Shown: positions 34,671 to 44,067, counted from the stretch's first letter. The stretch: 64,000 bases of DNA from VRUE01 sp963753245 (GCA_963753245.1 CAVWBK010000002.1:124001-188000), one strand, 5' to 3'. The notes: generated by a model not told the origin, from the sequence alone. Translations and numbers: made by a program.

Positions 34671-36293
34671 TCACCGCTTCTTCAGGGTCACCGTGCGGTG
34701 GAGGACGGTCCGCCCCCCGCTGCTCCCGATCAGGATTAACGTGAACCGGACCACGAGTGAGCCGTTGGCTTTGAGTAGCCTCCGCGCGGGCCCGGAGAGC
34801 TTCAGGACAACCGACTTGGTCTTGTCGGCCAATAGTTTGAAATGGATGTTCCCAAGCGCGACTTTGCGGCGCTTTTGCGACCCCGAGACGAAGAACAGCT
34901 TGGTCGTCTGCCCGCTGAGGCTGCCCTTGCAGCTCTGCGCCGAGCGGAGCGCGATGGCGATCGCGGCGTCACCCGCCTCGACCCGGGTGTGAAAGGTGGT
35001 CAGTCGTATCGACGCTTCGCGCTTCTTGGCGGGGCTGCCCGAGGCGCTGGGAGTTGCCGGGGTCACTCCTCCCGCCGGGAGCGTCAGGAGGTGGTTGCGA
35101 AGGTTCGTACCGTTCGGCGCGGCCGGTGTGTAGTTGTAGTCGCCGATCAGTTGATAGGCGCCACAACCTTCGGCTTCGATTTCTCCTGGTGAGAGGACTA
35201 CCCAGCCCCAGGCGAGATAGCTGACACCGTGCTGGTCGGCCCACTCCATGTATTCGTCGTCGAAGTTGCTCGTCGCGCAGGGGGCGACGTCCTGGTCGAA
35301 CTCACCGGTGACCACGGGCACGTTTGCGGAGACCGGTGCGATCTCGCTGTTCCAGCAACCGACGTCGTCGCATTCTTGGCCCATGTAGTTGTGGAAGGAC
35401 GCCGCCTCCTGGTTGAGCGGGTCATCGGGCGCGTGCGTGGCCCACTGAGTGAGGTCATTCGCGTAGTTGAGGCCCCCAACCATCACGGGCTGGGTGGCGC
35501 CGGTGGCGCGGATCGCGTTGAGGAGCGTTTGCATGCCGGCCACGGCGTAGAGCGTGGTCTTCTGTTCATTCTCGTCGTAGGCGGAGGTATCGCAGGCCGC
35601 TCCACCGTCCGGCCCGTTCTCGGTCCCGGTGTCCCAGCAGTTCCAGCTGACCTGATCCTGAGAATTCTGATCGGTACCCGACCTCAGATCGGTGGGATCG
35701 AAGGGCTCGTTGAAGAGGTCGAAGACGACCCCCGGGTTGTTCTTGAAGGTCGAGGCGACCGAGGTCCAGAACGCCGGCGAGTGATCTTGGTCGGGCATCG
35801 GCTGTTGCTCCAGGGCGACCTGGCTGCCGGGCGCCGTCCAGTGCAGATCGAGGATCGCGTAGAGCCCGTGGGCATTGAGATCGGCGACGTAATTCTCGAT
35901 CGATTCCCGGTAGCCGGCCACCGTCAGGGGCGGTTCCGCACCCTCGTTGCTGTTCGGCTGGCCGTTGATCCCCAGCCAGCAGTCCTCGTTCAGCGGCACC
36001 CGGACCGCGTCGGCGTTCCAGGAGGCGATCGCGGCCGCGTCGGCGGCGTCATAGTGGCCGTCGTTGTAGCCGAAGCCGTCGACGCAGCCATACTCCGAGG
36101 TCGTGCGGTCGACGCCGAGGAGACGAATCGTCTGGCCGGCGCCGTTGACGAAGTGGTTGCCTTCGACCCTGATCGAGAGCGGGCCTGCCGAGGCGAGGGG
36201 CGCCTGCGCGAACACGCTGACGATGGCCGCGCAGCTCCCCATCAGCAGCACGAACCGGCTCAGTCGTCTTTGGAATCTACCCACCAGCGTCAC
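34671..36293 (-). CDS. Secreted glycoside hydrolase family 5-like enzyme (endoglucanase type)
   Basis: The 540-residue protein has a signal peptide (FVLLMGSCAAIVSVFAQAPLASA). The (beta/alpha)8 catalytic domain spans residues 40-400: IRLLGVDRTTSEYGCVDGFG, ADAVRVPLNEDCWLG, HGLYAILDLHWTAPGS, the acid/base Glu in PGVVFDLFNEPFDPT and the nucleophile Glu in VPVVTGEFDQDVAP, with the aromatic SYLAWGWVV at the active-site floor. Cellulases, mannanases and related beta-glycanases share this plan; the substrate is not set by sequence alone. The last 120 residues are a separate beta domain ending TVTLKKR, shared with other secreted proteins here. The start is GTG 36293. Confidence 0.9.
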   Translation of the reverse strand: MTLVGRFQRRLSRFVLLMGSCAAIVSVFAQAPLASAGPLSIRVEGNHFVNGAGQTIRLLGVDRTTSEYGCVDGFGYNDGHYDAADAAAIASWNADAVRVPLNEDCWLGINGQPNSNEGAEPPLTVAGYRESIENYVADLNAHGLYAILDLHWTAPGSQVALEQQPMPDQDHSPAFWTSVASTFKNNPGVVFDLFNEPFDPTDLRSGTDQNSQDQVSWNCWDTGTENGPDGGAACDTSAYDENEQKTTLYAVAGMQTLLNAIRATGATQPVMVGGLNYANDLTQWATHAPDDPLNQEAASFHNYMGQECDDVGCWNSEIAPVSANVPVVTGEFDQDVAPCATSNFDDEYMEWADQHGVSYLAWGWVVLSPGEIEAEGCGAYQLIGDYNYTPAAPNGTNLRNHLLTLPAGGVTPATPSASGSPAKKREASIRLTTFHTRVEAGDAAIAIALRSAQSCKGSLSGQTTKLFFVSGSQKRRKVALGNIHFKLLADKTKSVVLKLSGPARRLLKANGSLVVRFTLILIGSSGGRTVLHRTVTLKKR

Positions 36294-36405
36294 CCCCGCA
36301 CACGCTAACGCGGATATCGGATCTGCGCCAACCGGGGAACGGGGACGCGGGGATACTCCGAAGCCCGACGCAGCTCGTTCGAGCCGGCAGAGTGCCTTCG
36401 CCGCC

Positions 36406-37130
36406 TCAGTGGTTGTGCTTCTCGTTCGGCTCCACTTTCTCGCACTCGGAGAAGGCGGAGGTCCTGGCGTCCACCTTGACAGAGGTGTCGCTGTCGCGAT
36501 CCGCGTCGGCCTTGAGGTTCCCGGGTATCTTCTCCGGATCGCCGCCGCCGGCGGTCAACGTCGCAGTAATTCCGGTTCCGACCGGCTCGGTCACGTGCCT
36601 GGCCACTCGAGCTCAGCCTGTACAAATTTGCGGGCACTCGCCCCTTCAGGGCATTCGAAAGCTGGAACACAAGAAGCAGGGACAAGATGCTTTCGGGTCG
36701 CCGCCTTGGGGCTACCCGATCACGGTGCGCCCGGTCTCCTGCAGCGGCAGCGAGGCGGTCGGGCTGAGGACGGGGATGGCCACGCCGTCAAGGGACCCTG
36801 ACTGACCAGGGTCCTCGAAGTTCGGCACGGCTGGGAGGACACGGCAAGGTCAGCGGCACCATCGTGGTCAGGTTCGCCGGAACTGTGAACGGCGGGCTGA
36901 TCTCTGGAACCAGGCAGCAATCGTAGTTCGGCTCGGACGGGGTAGGCGAGGCTTCCAGGGTGCCCGTCTGCACCACCACCTGCATCGGGCCGGGTTCGGC
37001 ATCGCCGACAGGGTGACGCTCGTAACCTCGCCGACGCCCCCATGGTGGCTGGAAACGAATTTTGCCCGAGCGCGCCATCCGCGTGCCCCACGACGTAGAC
37101 CGAACGGTCCCCGACAAGCGTCCACACCGC
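36406..37130 (-). pseudogene. Frameshifted secreted-protein remnants
   Basis: No intact gene lies in 36294-37304. One minus frame reads MQVVVQTGTLEASPTPSEPN then PPFTVPANLTTMVPLTLPC; after a frameshift the sense continues as VLPAVPNFEDPGQSGSLDG and VAIPVLSPTASLPLQETG up to a stop at 36718. Further downstream VTEPVGTGITATLTAGGG with NLKADADRDSDTSVKVDART ends at 36406 and may be a second decayed gene or the end of the first. The family is not recognised. Confidence 0.4.
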
Positions 37131-37304
37131 TCAGTAGCGTGGGGTAAGAACGTCGGCACCCCAACAACTGTTCGTATCACGGTCGGGCCGCTTGGAAATA
37201 TCGCACGCGCGGACCCGCGAAGAGGGTCAACGGCATGGGCGCAAGTCCAGGACGCGAAATACGGCAGCTTCTAGCGAAAAGGGGGCCCCACTCCTCGCCT
37301 CGGC

Positions 37305-38099
37305 CTATTGCTTCTTCGGATGCTTCTTGTAGATGGGGAAGAGGCTCCATTCGACCTCAGCCCCACCCAAGGGCGTATTGGGGTTTTCGCACTCGGTCGT
37401 CTCGACCGAATGGCAGAGGGCCAGGGTGCCGAAGCCGCTCGTCCAGCCGCCAGTAGGTTCATAACAGCCTTCAGAAGGCGAGTCTTCCGGGGTATTGCAG
37501 TTGGCCATCGCGGACAGCTCTTCGGTGTGGTGCAGCTTCAGTGACTCTGGAAGGTTCACCGGAGCCGCAATTCCGATTCCGGACACGTTTGCGAGAGGTT
37601 CGTCGGAGTCTTCGTCCCCGCTGTAGGCGGCTTTGATCCCGAAACCGAGCTGGAATTCGTAGTCGCACTTGTTCTTACGTCGGTCGATCAGAGCATCGGC
37701 AACTCCGAAGTTGGGCCTGGGTCCCACCAGCGGACCGCTGTAGGTCTGAGTCCCACCGAGTCCGTTCGAGTTCACCAGGCTGTCTTCGATCTCGATGTCC
37801 CCATGCGAGGCCATGCCGACGAATAGGAATCCGTCCTTGGTCACGGCCTCCCTATGCATGTCAATGCGAAGGTCGTCCGCTTGGTGGTTAAGGCTGATTT
37901 TCTCCCAGCCACCTTCGCCGTTATCCCCTCCGGCGGTGTCCTGGTAGGTAAGGCTGCCGTGCCCATGGAACCCCTTGACCTTTGCGAGGTCGGGAGCGCA
38001 GCCGCCGGAGGCGATCGCGGCCGTCGGGAGCGTCACCGCCGCCACTAGCGCCACGGATAAAACCGAAAGGATGCTGATCCCGTGCGTGCGAATCCTCAA
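37305..38099 (-). CDS. Secreted hypothetical protein
   Basis: The 264-residue protein has a signal peptide (ISILSVLSVALVAAVTLPTAAIA). The mature protein contains six Cys (SGGCAPDLAKVKGFHGHGSL, RKNKCDYEFQLGFGIKAAYS, AMANCNTPEDSPSEGCYEPT, LALCHSVETTECENPN) and beta-strand-rich segments. The C-terminus ends in KKHPKKQ, a basic tail seen on several exported proteins of this region. It may fold as a lipocalin-like barrel, but I do not recognise a family. ATG 38099. Between it and the IS element (38100-38418) I see no feature. Confidence 0.75.
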   Translation of the reverse strand: MRIRTHGISILSVLSVALVAAVTLPTAAIASGGCAPDLAKVKGFHGHGSLTYQDTAGGDNGEGGWEKISLNHQADDLRIDMHREAVTKDGFLFVGMASHGDIEIEDSLVNSNGLGGTQTYSGPLVGPRPNFGVADALIDRRKNKCDYEFQLGFGIKAAYSGDEDSDEPLANVSGIGIAAPVNLPESLKLHHTEELSAMANCNTPEDSPSEGCYEPTGGWTSGFGTLALCHSVETTECENPNTPLGGAEVEWSLFPIYKKHPKKQ

Positions 38100-38462
38100 A
38101 GTCCTCTTCCTGATCCTGGGAGCCGATCATAGCCGCCGACGGTCGCCGAGATTTCGCCCGGTCTGGGGAGTGGGAGATGAACCGAAGCTACCCCCGGTTG
38201 CCTAAGGCGCATGACCGCGAGGTTGCGCTTTCGTCTTTTGCGAGCGTGAACGAGGCGATCGGAGGCGCTCGCAAATCGGGCGTCCACAGCCGCCCACGCT
38301 GTGGAGGTCGTCCGAGCATCAGCTCGAACTCTCCGCCGGCGCCTCCACGGAGCCCGATCCCTCCACAACCCAGCGAACCCTAGCGCTGGACCCAAACTCG
38401 TCCTTATTCGGGACGAGCGGCCTGGACCTGCCCCGCTTCGGTGGACACGTTTCGGCTTGAAC

Positions 38463-38939
38463 TCAAGCCGCTTTCTTTAGTTGATTGAGGGAGAGACTCT
38501 CAAACTCCTCCGGGGTCGCATAGTTCAGGGTGCTGTGCAGTCGCTGACGGTTGTAGAAAACCTCGATCCACTCGAAGATCGCAACCCGCAGGTCACTGCG
38601 AGTGGGCCAGGAGTAGCGGTCGACCTGCTCCCTCTTCAAGGTGGCGAAGAAGGACTCAGCGACCGCGTTGTCCAGTGGCGAGCCGCCCTGGGTCATCGAG
38701 AGGTCGATCCCGGCCTCCCGGCAGCGCTCACCGAAGGCGAGTGAGACGTATTGGCTGCCGCGGTCGCTGTGGTGGACCAGGTCGCTCTCGGGGCGCCGGC
38801 GGGCGACCGCCATCTCGATCGCATCGGTGACCAGTTCGGCCCGCAGGTCCTCGCGCAAAGACCAGCCGATCACTTTTCGTGAGTGGCAATCGAGCACCAC
38901 CGCCAGGTAGAGCCAGCCCTCCCAGCTGCGGCAGTAGGT
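38463..38939 (-). CDS. IS3 transposase OrfB, 3' exon (integrase core)
   Basis: This is the C-terminal part of the DDE transposase, 158 residues after the intron, beginning TYCRSWEGWLYLAVVLDCHS. It contains the second catalytic Asp (DLVHHSDRGSQYVS) and the Glu (PLDNAVAESFFATLKREQ), then FYNRQRLHSTLNYATPEEFE at the end. The open frame continues upstream into the intron, but that part is not transposase. Joined to the 5' exon at 41071-41469, it restores DI-TY as in intact IS3 OrfB and gives 291 residues, the usual length. It is functional only if the intron is spliced. Confidence 0.88.
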   Translation of the reverse strand, partial: TYCRSWEGWLYLAVVLDCHSRKVIGWSLREDLRAELVTDAIEMAVARRRPESDLVHHSDRGSQYVSLAFGERCREAGIDLSMTQGGSPLDNAVAESFFATLKREQVDRYSWPTRSDLRVAIFEWIEVFYNRQRLHSTLNYATPEEFESLSLNQLKKAA

Positions 38940-39003
38940 GTAGGGGTCGGACCGGGGCGCGGTGCCGGGCTCTCGCCCGGCCCGTCTCCCCGGCCCGCCC
39001 TCC

Positions 39004-39037
39004 GAACCGGACGTGCACCTTTCAGCGCATCCGGCTC
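39004..39037 (-). other. Group II intron domain V hairpin
   Basis: The 34-base segment has the AGC-like catalytic triad position, a GAAA tetraloop-type apical region and complementary ends GAGCCGG/CCGGTTC. It precedes the domain VI region and the 3' splice site by about 65 bases. Confidence 0.85.
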
Positions 39038-39046
39038 TCCACGAGA

Positions 39047-40468
39047 TCACGCCGTCTCGGGCCATGGTGTGGGGATCGTGGTGCCCCGGTAGCGGTAACG
39101 GGTGACCGCCACCGCTCGTGGTCGGAACATCTCGATGCGGCCGTCGCGGATCTCCCAACCTGGGAGGTAGCGGCGGCTGAGCGTTCCCCAGTTCAGACCC
39201 AGGTGGCGCTTGCGGAGCCAGCCGACGACCCTCCACCACACGAAGTGGTCGAGGTAGCCGAACACGCTCTTTGAGACGCCGTGGCGGAAGTACGCGCACC
39301 ATCCCCGCAGCACGGGGTTGATGGCGCGCAGTAGATCCGCCAGTGTTCGATGACGAGCGCGGCGGGTGAGCGTCCGAACCTTGTCGATCACCGCGGCCAA
39401 CGACCGCTTTGACGGATAGGTGTAGATCGCTCGCTTGCCGGGTCGACCGTGCCAGGCGCGCCGCTGGATGCGGAACCCCAGGAAGTCGAACCCCTCGTCG
39501 ATGTGGCAGACCCCGCTCTTGTCCACCGACAGGCGCAGGCCCATCGGTGCGAGCACGCCGCTGACCTCGGACCAGAGCGCTTCAGCGTCCGCGCGGGTGC
39601 CGCCGACCATCACCACGAAATCGTCCGCGTAGCGGACGAGGCGGTAGGCCGGAACACCCTGGCGGCGCAGCTTCGAACGCGTCCAGGACGGGCCGAGCTC
39701 TTCCCATGTGCGGGCGAAGTGCTCGTCCAACACCGCCAGGGCGATGTTGGCCAGCAGCGGCGAGAGGATGCCGCCTTGTGGGGTGCCGGTGTGGGTGGCC
39801 CGGTTGACACCGGTCTCCGAGAGGATCCCGGAAGCCAAGAACGCCCGGACCAACCTGAGGATGCGTTTATCGGAGATCCTGGCCGCGACCCGTTCCATCA
39901 GGGCGCGGTGGTCGATCTCGTCAAAGCACGCCGCGATGTCGGCCTCGAACACCCACTCGTAGTTGCGATTGGGTGATCCGAGGTAGTGGATCTCGGCGAT
40001 CGCGTCCTGGGCCCTGCGCCGGGGACGGAAGCCGTAGCTGCACGGCTTGAAGTCCGCCTCGAACACAGGCTCCAGCACCAGCTTCAAGGACGCCTGGGCG
40101 ACCCGGTCACGCGCGGTCGGGATGCCAAGGCGACGAAGCTTTCCGTCGCGCTTGGGGATCATCCGCTCCCGCACCCGATCGGGGCGAAACCGGCGCGCCT
40201 TCAGGTCTCCCTGAAGGTCGGCCAGCCACGCACCCGGGTCAGCGATCTGCGACGGGACGGCCCCATCGACGCCCGCCGACCTTGCGCCCTTGTTGGCCCG
40301 CACCCGGTTCCAGGCCACGACCAGGAAGGCCGGGTCATGGACGAGGTTGTGCAGGTCATCGAACACGCGGCCGCGATCAGCGGCCGCCCATCGGTGCAGC
40401 TTGGTCTGCATCGCGAGTACCCGTCGCTCGGCCTCTTGGAGGTCGGGCCACGGAGCGCCGGTATTCAC
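39047..40468 (-). CDS. ltrA: Group II intron-encoded reverse transcriptase/maturase (LtrA type)
   Basis: The 473-residue protein has the RT domains in order: RANKGARSAGVDGAVPSQIA, the RT-1/2 blocks (RMIPKRDGKLRRLGIPTARD), EPVFEADFKPCSYGFRPRRR, the palm Asp in VFEADIAACFDEIDHRALM, GTPQGGILSPLLANIALAVL, and the catalytic YADD in LVRYADDFVVMVGG near residue 290. The X/maturase domain is GWCAYFRHGVSKSVFGYLDH followed by VWWRVVGWLRKRHLG. The C-terminus has no obvious H-N-H endonuclease, so it would be of the endonuclease-free type. It starts at GTG 40468. It helps the intron splice and retrohome. Confidence 0.95.
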   Translation of the reverse strand: MNTGAPWPDLQEAERRVLAMQTKLHRWAAADRGRVFDDLHNLVHDPAFLVVAWNRVRANKGARSAGVDGAVPSQIADPGAWLADLQGDLKARRFRPDRVRERMIPKRDGKLRRLGIPTARDRVAQASLKLVLEPVFEADFKPCSYGFRPRRRAQDAIAEIHYLGSPNRNYEWVFEADIAACFDEIDHRALMERVAARISDKRILRLVRAFLASGILSETGVNRATHTGTPQGGILSPLLANIALAVLDEHFARTWEELGPSWTRSKLRRQGVPAYRLVRYADDFVVMVGGTRADAEALWSEVSGVLAPMGLRLSVDKSGVCHIDEGFDFLGFRIQRRAWHGRPGKRAIYTYPSKRSLAAVIDKVRTLTRRARHRTLADLLRAINPVLRGWCAYFRHGVSKSVFGYLDHFVWWRVVGWLRKRHLGLNWGTLSRRYLPGWEIRDGRIEMFRPRAVAVTRYRYRGTTIPTPWPETA

Positions 40469-41070
40469 CAGCGACCTCCCCGCGCCGTCTGCCTGCTGCG
40501 ATCTCGCTGGACCCCTTCGCCATGTGGCCGGCTTTCCCGACCTCCGACTACTACGGGTCCTCCGCCCCGTCCCGACGGCATCAGCCGACGACGGACCTTC
40601 CCGCCCACCGGCCTGAAGGCCGATCGGTGAGGGACCGTCGGGACGGTTCCCACGTTCACTGCATGACCGCTTGTCCAGGGAGGTGCCCAGCTATGCCCCT
40701 GCCGCTTCGCCACGACTACGCCGCAGGCTTTCATCGTGGCCTCCCGACCGGCGACATCAACCGGCCCAAGGAGTTCCCCGCCGACGTCGGCGGGTGCGCA
40801 CGGCAGCCCAGCCCAGATCCGCCAGATTCGAGCTGGTGGAGTCGATTGAGGGGCTTTCAAACGCTGATTTCTCACGTGCACCTTCTGGTCTTGCTTGCCG
40901 GGCCCCGGTCGTCTGGCAGTACCGGCCGGTCCCGTCGTTGTCGGGGCTGCTGTCCACCCTCACCGGCGTCTCCCGGGTCAGGCTGCCCCCAGCTTGCTCC
41001 CACCTGCTGCGACAGGCGGGCCGCGGAGGAATCGCACCTCCGCACGGTTACGCAGCGCCTCGTGGCGCTC

Positions 41071-41469
41071 GATGTCGGCGACCCAGAGACGGTTGGGCTC
41101 GGTCGGGTTCCACTCGCGGCGGACCAGATCGGGTGCCGTCGCGACACCCGGGACGCGCACGGTGGTGCGGCCCCGCTTGCGCCTGATCAAGCCCGAGATG
41201 CCCTCCTGGCGCATCAGCCGGGCGACCCGCTTGCGAGCGACGTTGGTGCCGCGGCGGGCGAGCATCGCCTGCACGCGCGGGGCGCCGTAGGTGCCCCTGC
41301 TCTGCTCGTGGATCTCGGTGATCGCCGCCGTGATCTGCTCATCGCGCAGGGCCCGATTGCAGGGCGGGCGCCTCTGGGCGGCGTAGAAGCCCGCCCGCGA
41401 GACGCCCAGCACCCTGCAGAGGGTGGCGACCGAGTGATTGGCCCTCTCCGCGCAGATGAAGCGGTGCAC
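41071..41469 (-). CDS. IS3 transposase OrfB, 5' exon
   Basis: This part gives 133 residues before the intron: HRFICAERANHSVATLCRVL (helix-turn-helix-like start), GVSRAGFYAAQRRPP, GTYGAPRVQAMLARRGTNVA, RVARLMRQEGISGLIRRKRG and PTEPNRLWVADI, where the Asp is the first catalytic DDE residue. If unspliced, the frame would continue ERHEALRN and stop within the intron at 40978. The start GTG 41469 is 6 bases after the orfA stop, and the usual programmed -1 frameshift may fuse the two. Confidence 0.88.
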
Positions 41470-41474
41470 GACCG

Positions 41475-41768
41475 CTACCTCCGCTCGGTCTCCGTTGCGA
41501 AGAAGGCCGCGGCTTTTCTGAGGATCTCCCGCTCCTCGCGGAGCTTTCGGTTCTCCTTCTCGAGCTCGCGCAGGCGGACCCTCTCCTCAGAGCTCAGGCC
41601 GCTCTTTCGGCCACCGTCGACGTCGTCTTGGGCAACCCAGTTGCGCAGGGTCTGATCAGAGATCCCGAGGTCTTTTGCGACCTGACCGATTGAGTCGCCC
41701 GAGGTCTTTACGAGACGGATCGCCTCAGCTCGGAATTCGGGCGGGTAGGGCGGTCGTGTTGGTGGCAC
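41475..41768 (-). CDS. IS3 transposase OrfA (helix-turn-helix)
   Basis: The 97-residue protein begins PPTRPPYPPEFRAEAIRLVK and has the HTH_Tnp_1 motif DSIGQVAKDLGISDQTLRNW, then a leucine-zipper-like segment RVRLRELEKENRKLREEREI ending LRKAAAFFATETERR. It binds the element ends and pairs with OrfB. Complete; ATG/GTG start near 41768. The length is normal for IS3 OrfA of the IS51/IS150 type. Confidence 0.93.
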   Translation of the reverse strand: MPPTRPPYPPEFRAEAIRLVKTSGDSIGQVAKDLGISDQTLRNWVAQDDVDGGRKSGLSSEERVRLRELEKENRKLREEREILRKAAAFFATETERR

Positions 41769-41828
41769 TTTGACTCCTTCCGGAAGCGCTTTGCTTCCCA
41801 GTGGTCAAGTGTCCACGAAAGCGGGTCA

Positions 41829-41935
41829 AGGCCAGACCTCGGTTTGGGGCGGCCAGTACACCGAGCTTGTCCGTTGCGACGACGTTGACGCCTACCGCGT
41901 CCCCGGCCTGGATCGGCAGCGCGGTCGAGGTTCTC
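41829..41935 (-). pseudogene. Fragment of TIG-type secreted protein beside IS end
   Basis: Minus-strand reading LPIQAGDAVGVNVVATDKLG followed by VLAAPNRGLAL parallels FSADLPIRVGQTIGIDITGP from the pseudogene at 25.5 kb. It is cut by the right end of the IS element, and I find no continuation on the other side of the element. Confidence 0.35.
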
Positions 41936-42010
41936 CTGGAGAAGGAAAACGGGGGAGACCACGGGAAGGCGGGTTGTCCGCCGCGGGGGAGACGGGTACG
42001 CTGCGAAGCG

Positions 42011-43558
42011 GTGTACTCGTCCTGGCGAACATTCCTGCTCGCCGCGCTTGCGATGATCGCGGCGCTGGTGACCTCCGGAGCCTCCTCGGCACTGGCGGCG
42101 CCCAAGGAAATCGCGTTCGGCTGCAAACTCGACATCTGCCTCCTCGACCCCGACAACCCGGCGACGGTTACGAACCTCACCGACAACGAAGCGGTGAGCA
42201 TCGACGAAAAGCCAGTCTGGTCGCCCGACGGCAAGAAACTCGCCTTCATCTCCCGCTTCGCCTCCGAACCGATCCAGACGCGGAACATCTACGTGATGGA
42301 ACCCGAAGCCCCGGAACAGGGGATCAACCTTGCGACTCAGGTCACCCACTTCGCCAACGGCGAATACATCGGCGAACCGGTCTGGTCCCCAGATGGGACC
42401 CGGATCGCCTTCGTCACCGGCACCTCGGAAGGAAACCGCAGCGTTCGGGTGGCGAACTCGAACGGCACCACGGCCACCCCCGTCGTCGTCGCCGCACACG
42501 GTCAGCACCCGAGCTGGGCGCCCGACAGCGGCAAAATCGCCTATTCCGAGGGGGCACAGGTCTACCTTGAGAACGCCGACGGCTCGGGCACCCCGACCCA
42601 ACTCGCGGGCGCCGCGGGCAGGGAACCGAGCTGGTCGCCAGATGGCTCCCGGATTGCATTCGACGCACCGGCGAGCTACTCGACGGTGAACCTGGGGATC
42701 ATCGGTGCGAACGGGGGAACGCCGATGCCCCTGACATCAGGAGCGCAGTGGACCTTCTCCTCCTGGTCGCCGTCGGGCGGCCAGGTGGGCTATCTCGTCA
42801 GCGGCGGTGGCGAAGATACCCATTGGCGGGTCGCCAACGCCGATCTCAGCGGGGACCATTCGCTCACCGAGATCCAGCAGCTGACCCCCGGATCACCCCT
42901 CTCCTGGTCCCCTGACGGACATCGCGTCATCTACAGCGGTTACCTCTTCGCGGGCGAAGCAGACACCAACCAGGTCTACATGGAGAACACCGATGGCTCC
43001 GGCTCGGTCACCACGTTGACCGGCGATGAGGAATTTGAACCGGATCCCGCATGGCGACCGAACCCGGCCGCCGCGCCGCAGGTGTTCACCCCGGCGGGCG
43101 GCGCCACCGCACCGCTACCGGCAACCCAGAAGCCAAAGACGATCTGGATCACCAAACGGATCTTCTGGACCAAGGGGCCCGATCTGACGGTCATCGTCCT
43201 CTCCGTCGGCTGCTCAGCGCCGGCCTGCAACGTTGGCGGTCAGGGCACCGCCAAGGGCGCAGCCGCGGCCGGGATTCGGCCCCGCCTCGACCTCGCCGCG
43301 GCGAGCGCCGGATCGAAGGAGAAAGCGAAGCCGCTCGTTGTCGGCCGCGTGGTGAAGACGACTGTCCGCGGGGGCCAGACGCGGCCGGTAAAGATGAAGC
43401 TGACCCCCGCCGGGGTAAAGCTCCTGACCCAGCTCGGCAAGCTGTCGATCGAGATCAGTCTCACCGTCGCCAGTCCTGGTCAGCCGACCGTCGTGGACCG
43501 CCATAAGGTGGAGATCATCGTCAAAAAGGCGGCGAAGCAGAAGCACCAGCGCGGCTGA
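42011..43558 (+). CDS. Secreted TolB-like (PD40) beta-propeller protein
   Basis: The 515-residue protein starts at GTG 42011 with a signal peptide (FLLAALAMIAALVTSGASSALAA). Residues 35-350 are PD40-type blades with the recurring phrases PVWSPDGKKLAFIS, PVWSPDGTRIAFVTG, HPSWAPDSGKIAYSEG, PSWSPDGSRIAFDA and LSWSPDGHRVIYSG, as in TolB and DPP-IV-like propellers. After residue 370 comes a Pro-rich linker, then a C-terminal beta domain with VKMKLTPAGVKLLTQLGKLS and IEISLTVASPGQPTVVDRHK, ending in KKAAKQKHQRG. Actinobacteria lack the Tol system, so this is probably an exported binding protein. The upstream part of the frame is antisense to a pseudogene. Confidence 0.87.
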   Translation: MYSSWRTFLLAALAMIAALVTSGASSALAAPKEIAFGCKLDICLLDPDNPATVTNLTDNEAVSIDEKPVWSPDGKKLAFISRFASEPIQTRNIYVMEPEAPEQGINLATQVTHFANGEYIGEPVWSPDGTRIAFVTGTSEGNRSVRVANSNGTTATPVVVAAHGQHPSWAPDSGKIAYSEGAQVYLENADGSGTPTQLAGAAGREPSWSPDGSRIAFDAPASYSTVNLGIIGANGGTPMPLTSGAQWTFSSWSPSGGQVGYLVSGGGEDTHWRVANADLSGDHSLTEIQQLTPGSPLSWSPDGHRVIYSGYLFAGEADTNQVYMENTDGSGSVTTLTGDEEFEPDPAWRPNPAAAPQVFTPAGGATAPLPATQKPKTIWITKRIFWTKGPDLTVIVLSVGCSAPACNVGGQGTAKGAAAAGIRPRLDLAAASAGSKEKAKPLVVGRVVKTTVRGGQTRPVKMKLTPAGVKLLTQLGKLSIEISLTVASPGQPTVVDRHKVEIIVKKAAKQKHQRG

Positions 43559-43595
43559 GCGCAGGTCGGCCTCCTCAAGTCGCCTCCCCCTGAGT

Positions 43596-43640
43596 GTCGG
43601 AGGTGACCGGATTTGAGCCAGTGCCGACGAGCGCGGCGAT
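43596..43640 (-). repeat. Degenerate tRNA T-arm-like sequence
   Basis: On the minus strand CACTGGCTCAAATCCGGTCA resembles the T arm and 3' acceptor of a tRNA, similar to but more diverged than the repeats at 47-62 kb. The whole 43559-44067 interval has no intact gene, and nothing else in it is recognised. Confidence 0.3.
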
Positions 43641-44067
43641 TAGGAGCAGTGCTACCCAGCAAGCAGTGGCTGAGGGCTATGGCGGACCTTCATGCTGCTT
43701 CTCCGTCTCCGGATTCAACCCTGCGGCGGCTCGTTGGCCCGTGGACGAGACCGGCAGCGCGTCTGACCCCGAACCCTCCTAACCGAGTAGCCGCCGTCCC
43801 AAGTCCGCCGGGAGAACATCACCCGAGCGCTGGGCAAGCGACTGACGCCCCACCGCCCATCACACCCACTTGCCAGCCCTAGCGCCCGCAACTGCATTCC
43901 TAATAGGCTCTTCTGAGTGACCCGAGACACCGAGGTTCGTGCCAGGGCCCGGTTGTCGACACCCGATGGGAAGCGGAAATGAACCGTATCTACAGGCACC
44001 TGGTCGGGGACACGGATCCAACGCCTCGAAGCAATGCTTCGGGTACCGAAGTGGTGGCAGCCAGCGT

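Larger units (their letters stand above)
38940..41070 (-). ncRNA. Group II intron
   Basis: The intron is about 2.13 kb and encodes its own reverse transcriptase/maturase. Domain V is present at 39004-39037 (minus strand) as a 34-base hairpin beginning GAGCCGGATGCGCTGAAAGG. The 3' end is placed at ...CCCCTAC (ending in AY, as expected). The 5' end is placed at GAGCGCCACG, because removing this interval joins GAC ATC to ACC TAC in the transposase frame. A hairpin AGCGCC-ACGA-GGCGCT lies right at the 5' boundary. A GTGCG sits about 25 bases further in and is an alternative 5' end, but it would not restore the reading frame sense. Confidence 0.85.
38419..41838 (-). mobile_element. IS3-family element interrupted by a group II intron
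   Basis: Inverted ends lie at 38419-38448 and 41809-41838; the inner 20 bases are TGCCCCGCTTCGGTGGACAC on the left and TGACCCGCTTTCGTGGACAC (complement) on the right, 17 of 20 identical, and similarity continues outward for about 10 more bases. Inside are orfA, split orfB and a group II intron with its reverse transcriptase. Without the intron the element would be about 1.3 kb, the usual IS3 size. I could not find a matching direct target duplication. The right end truncates a TIG-type pseudogene fragment. Confidence 0.88.

Noticed and set aside
38410..41845. Target-site duplication around the IS element
   Set aside because: Bases outside the inverted repeats (AGC on the left, TCG on the right) do not match for any length I tried.
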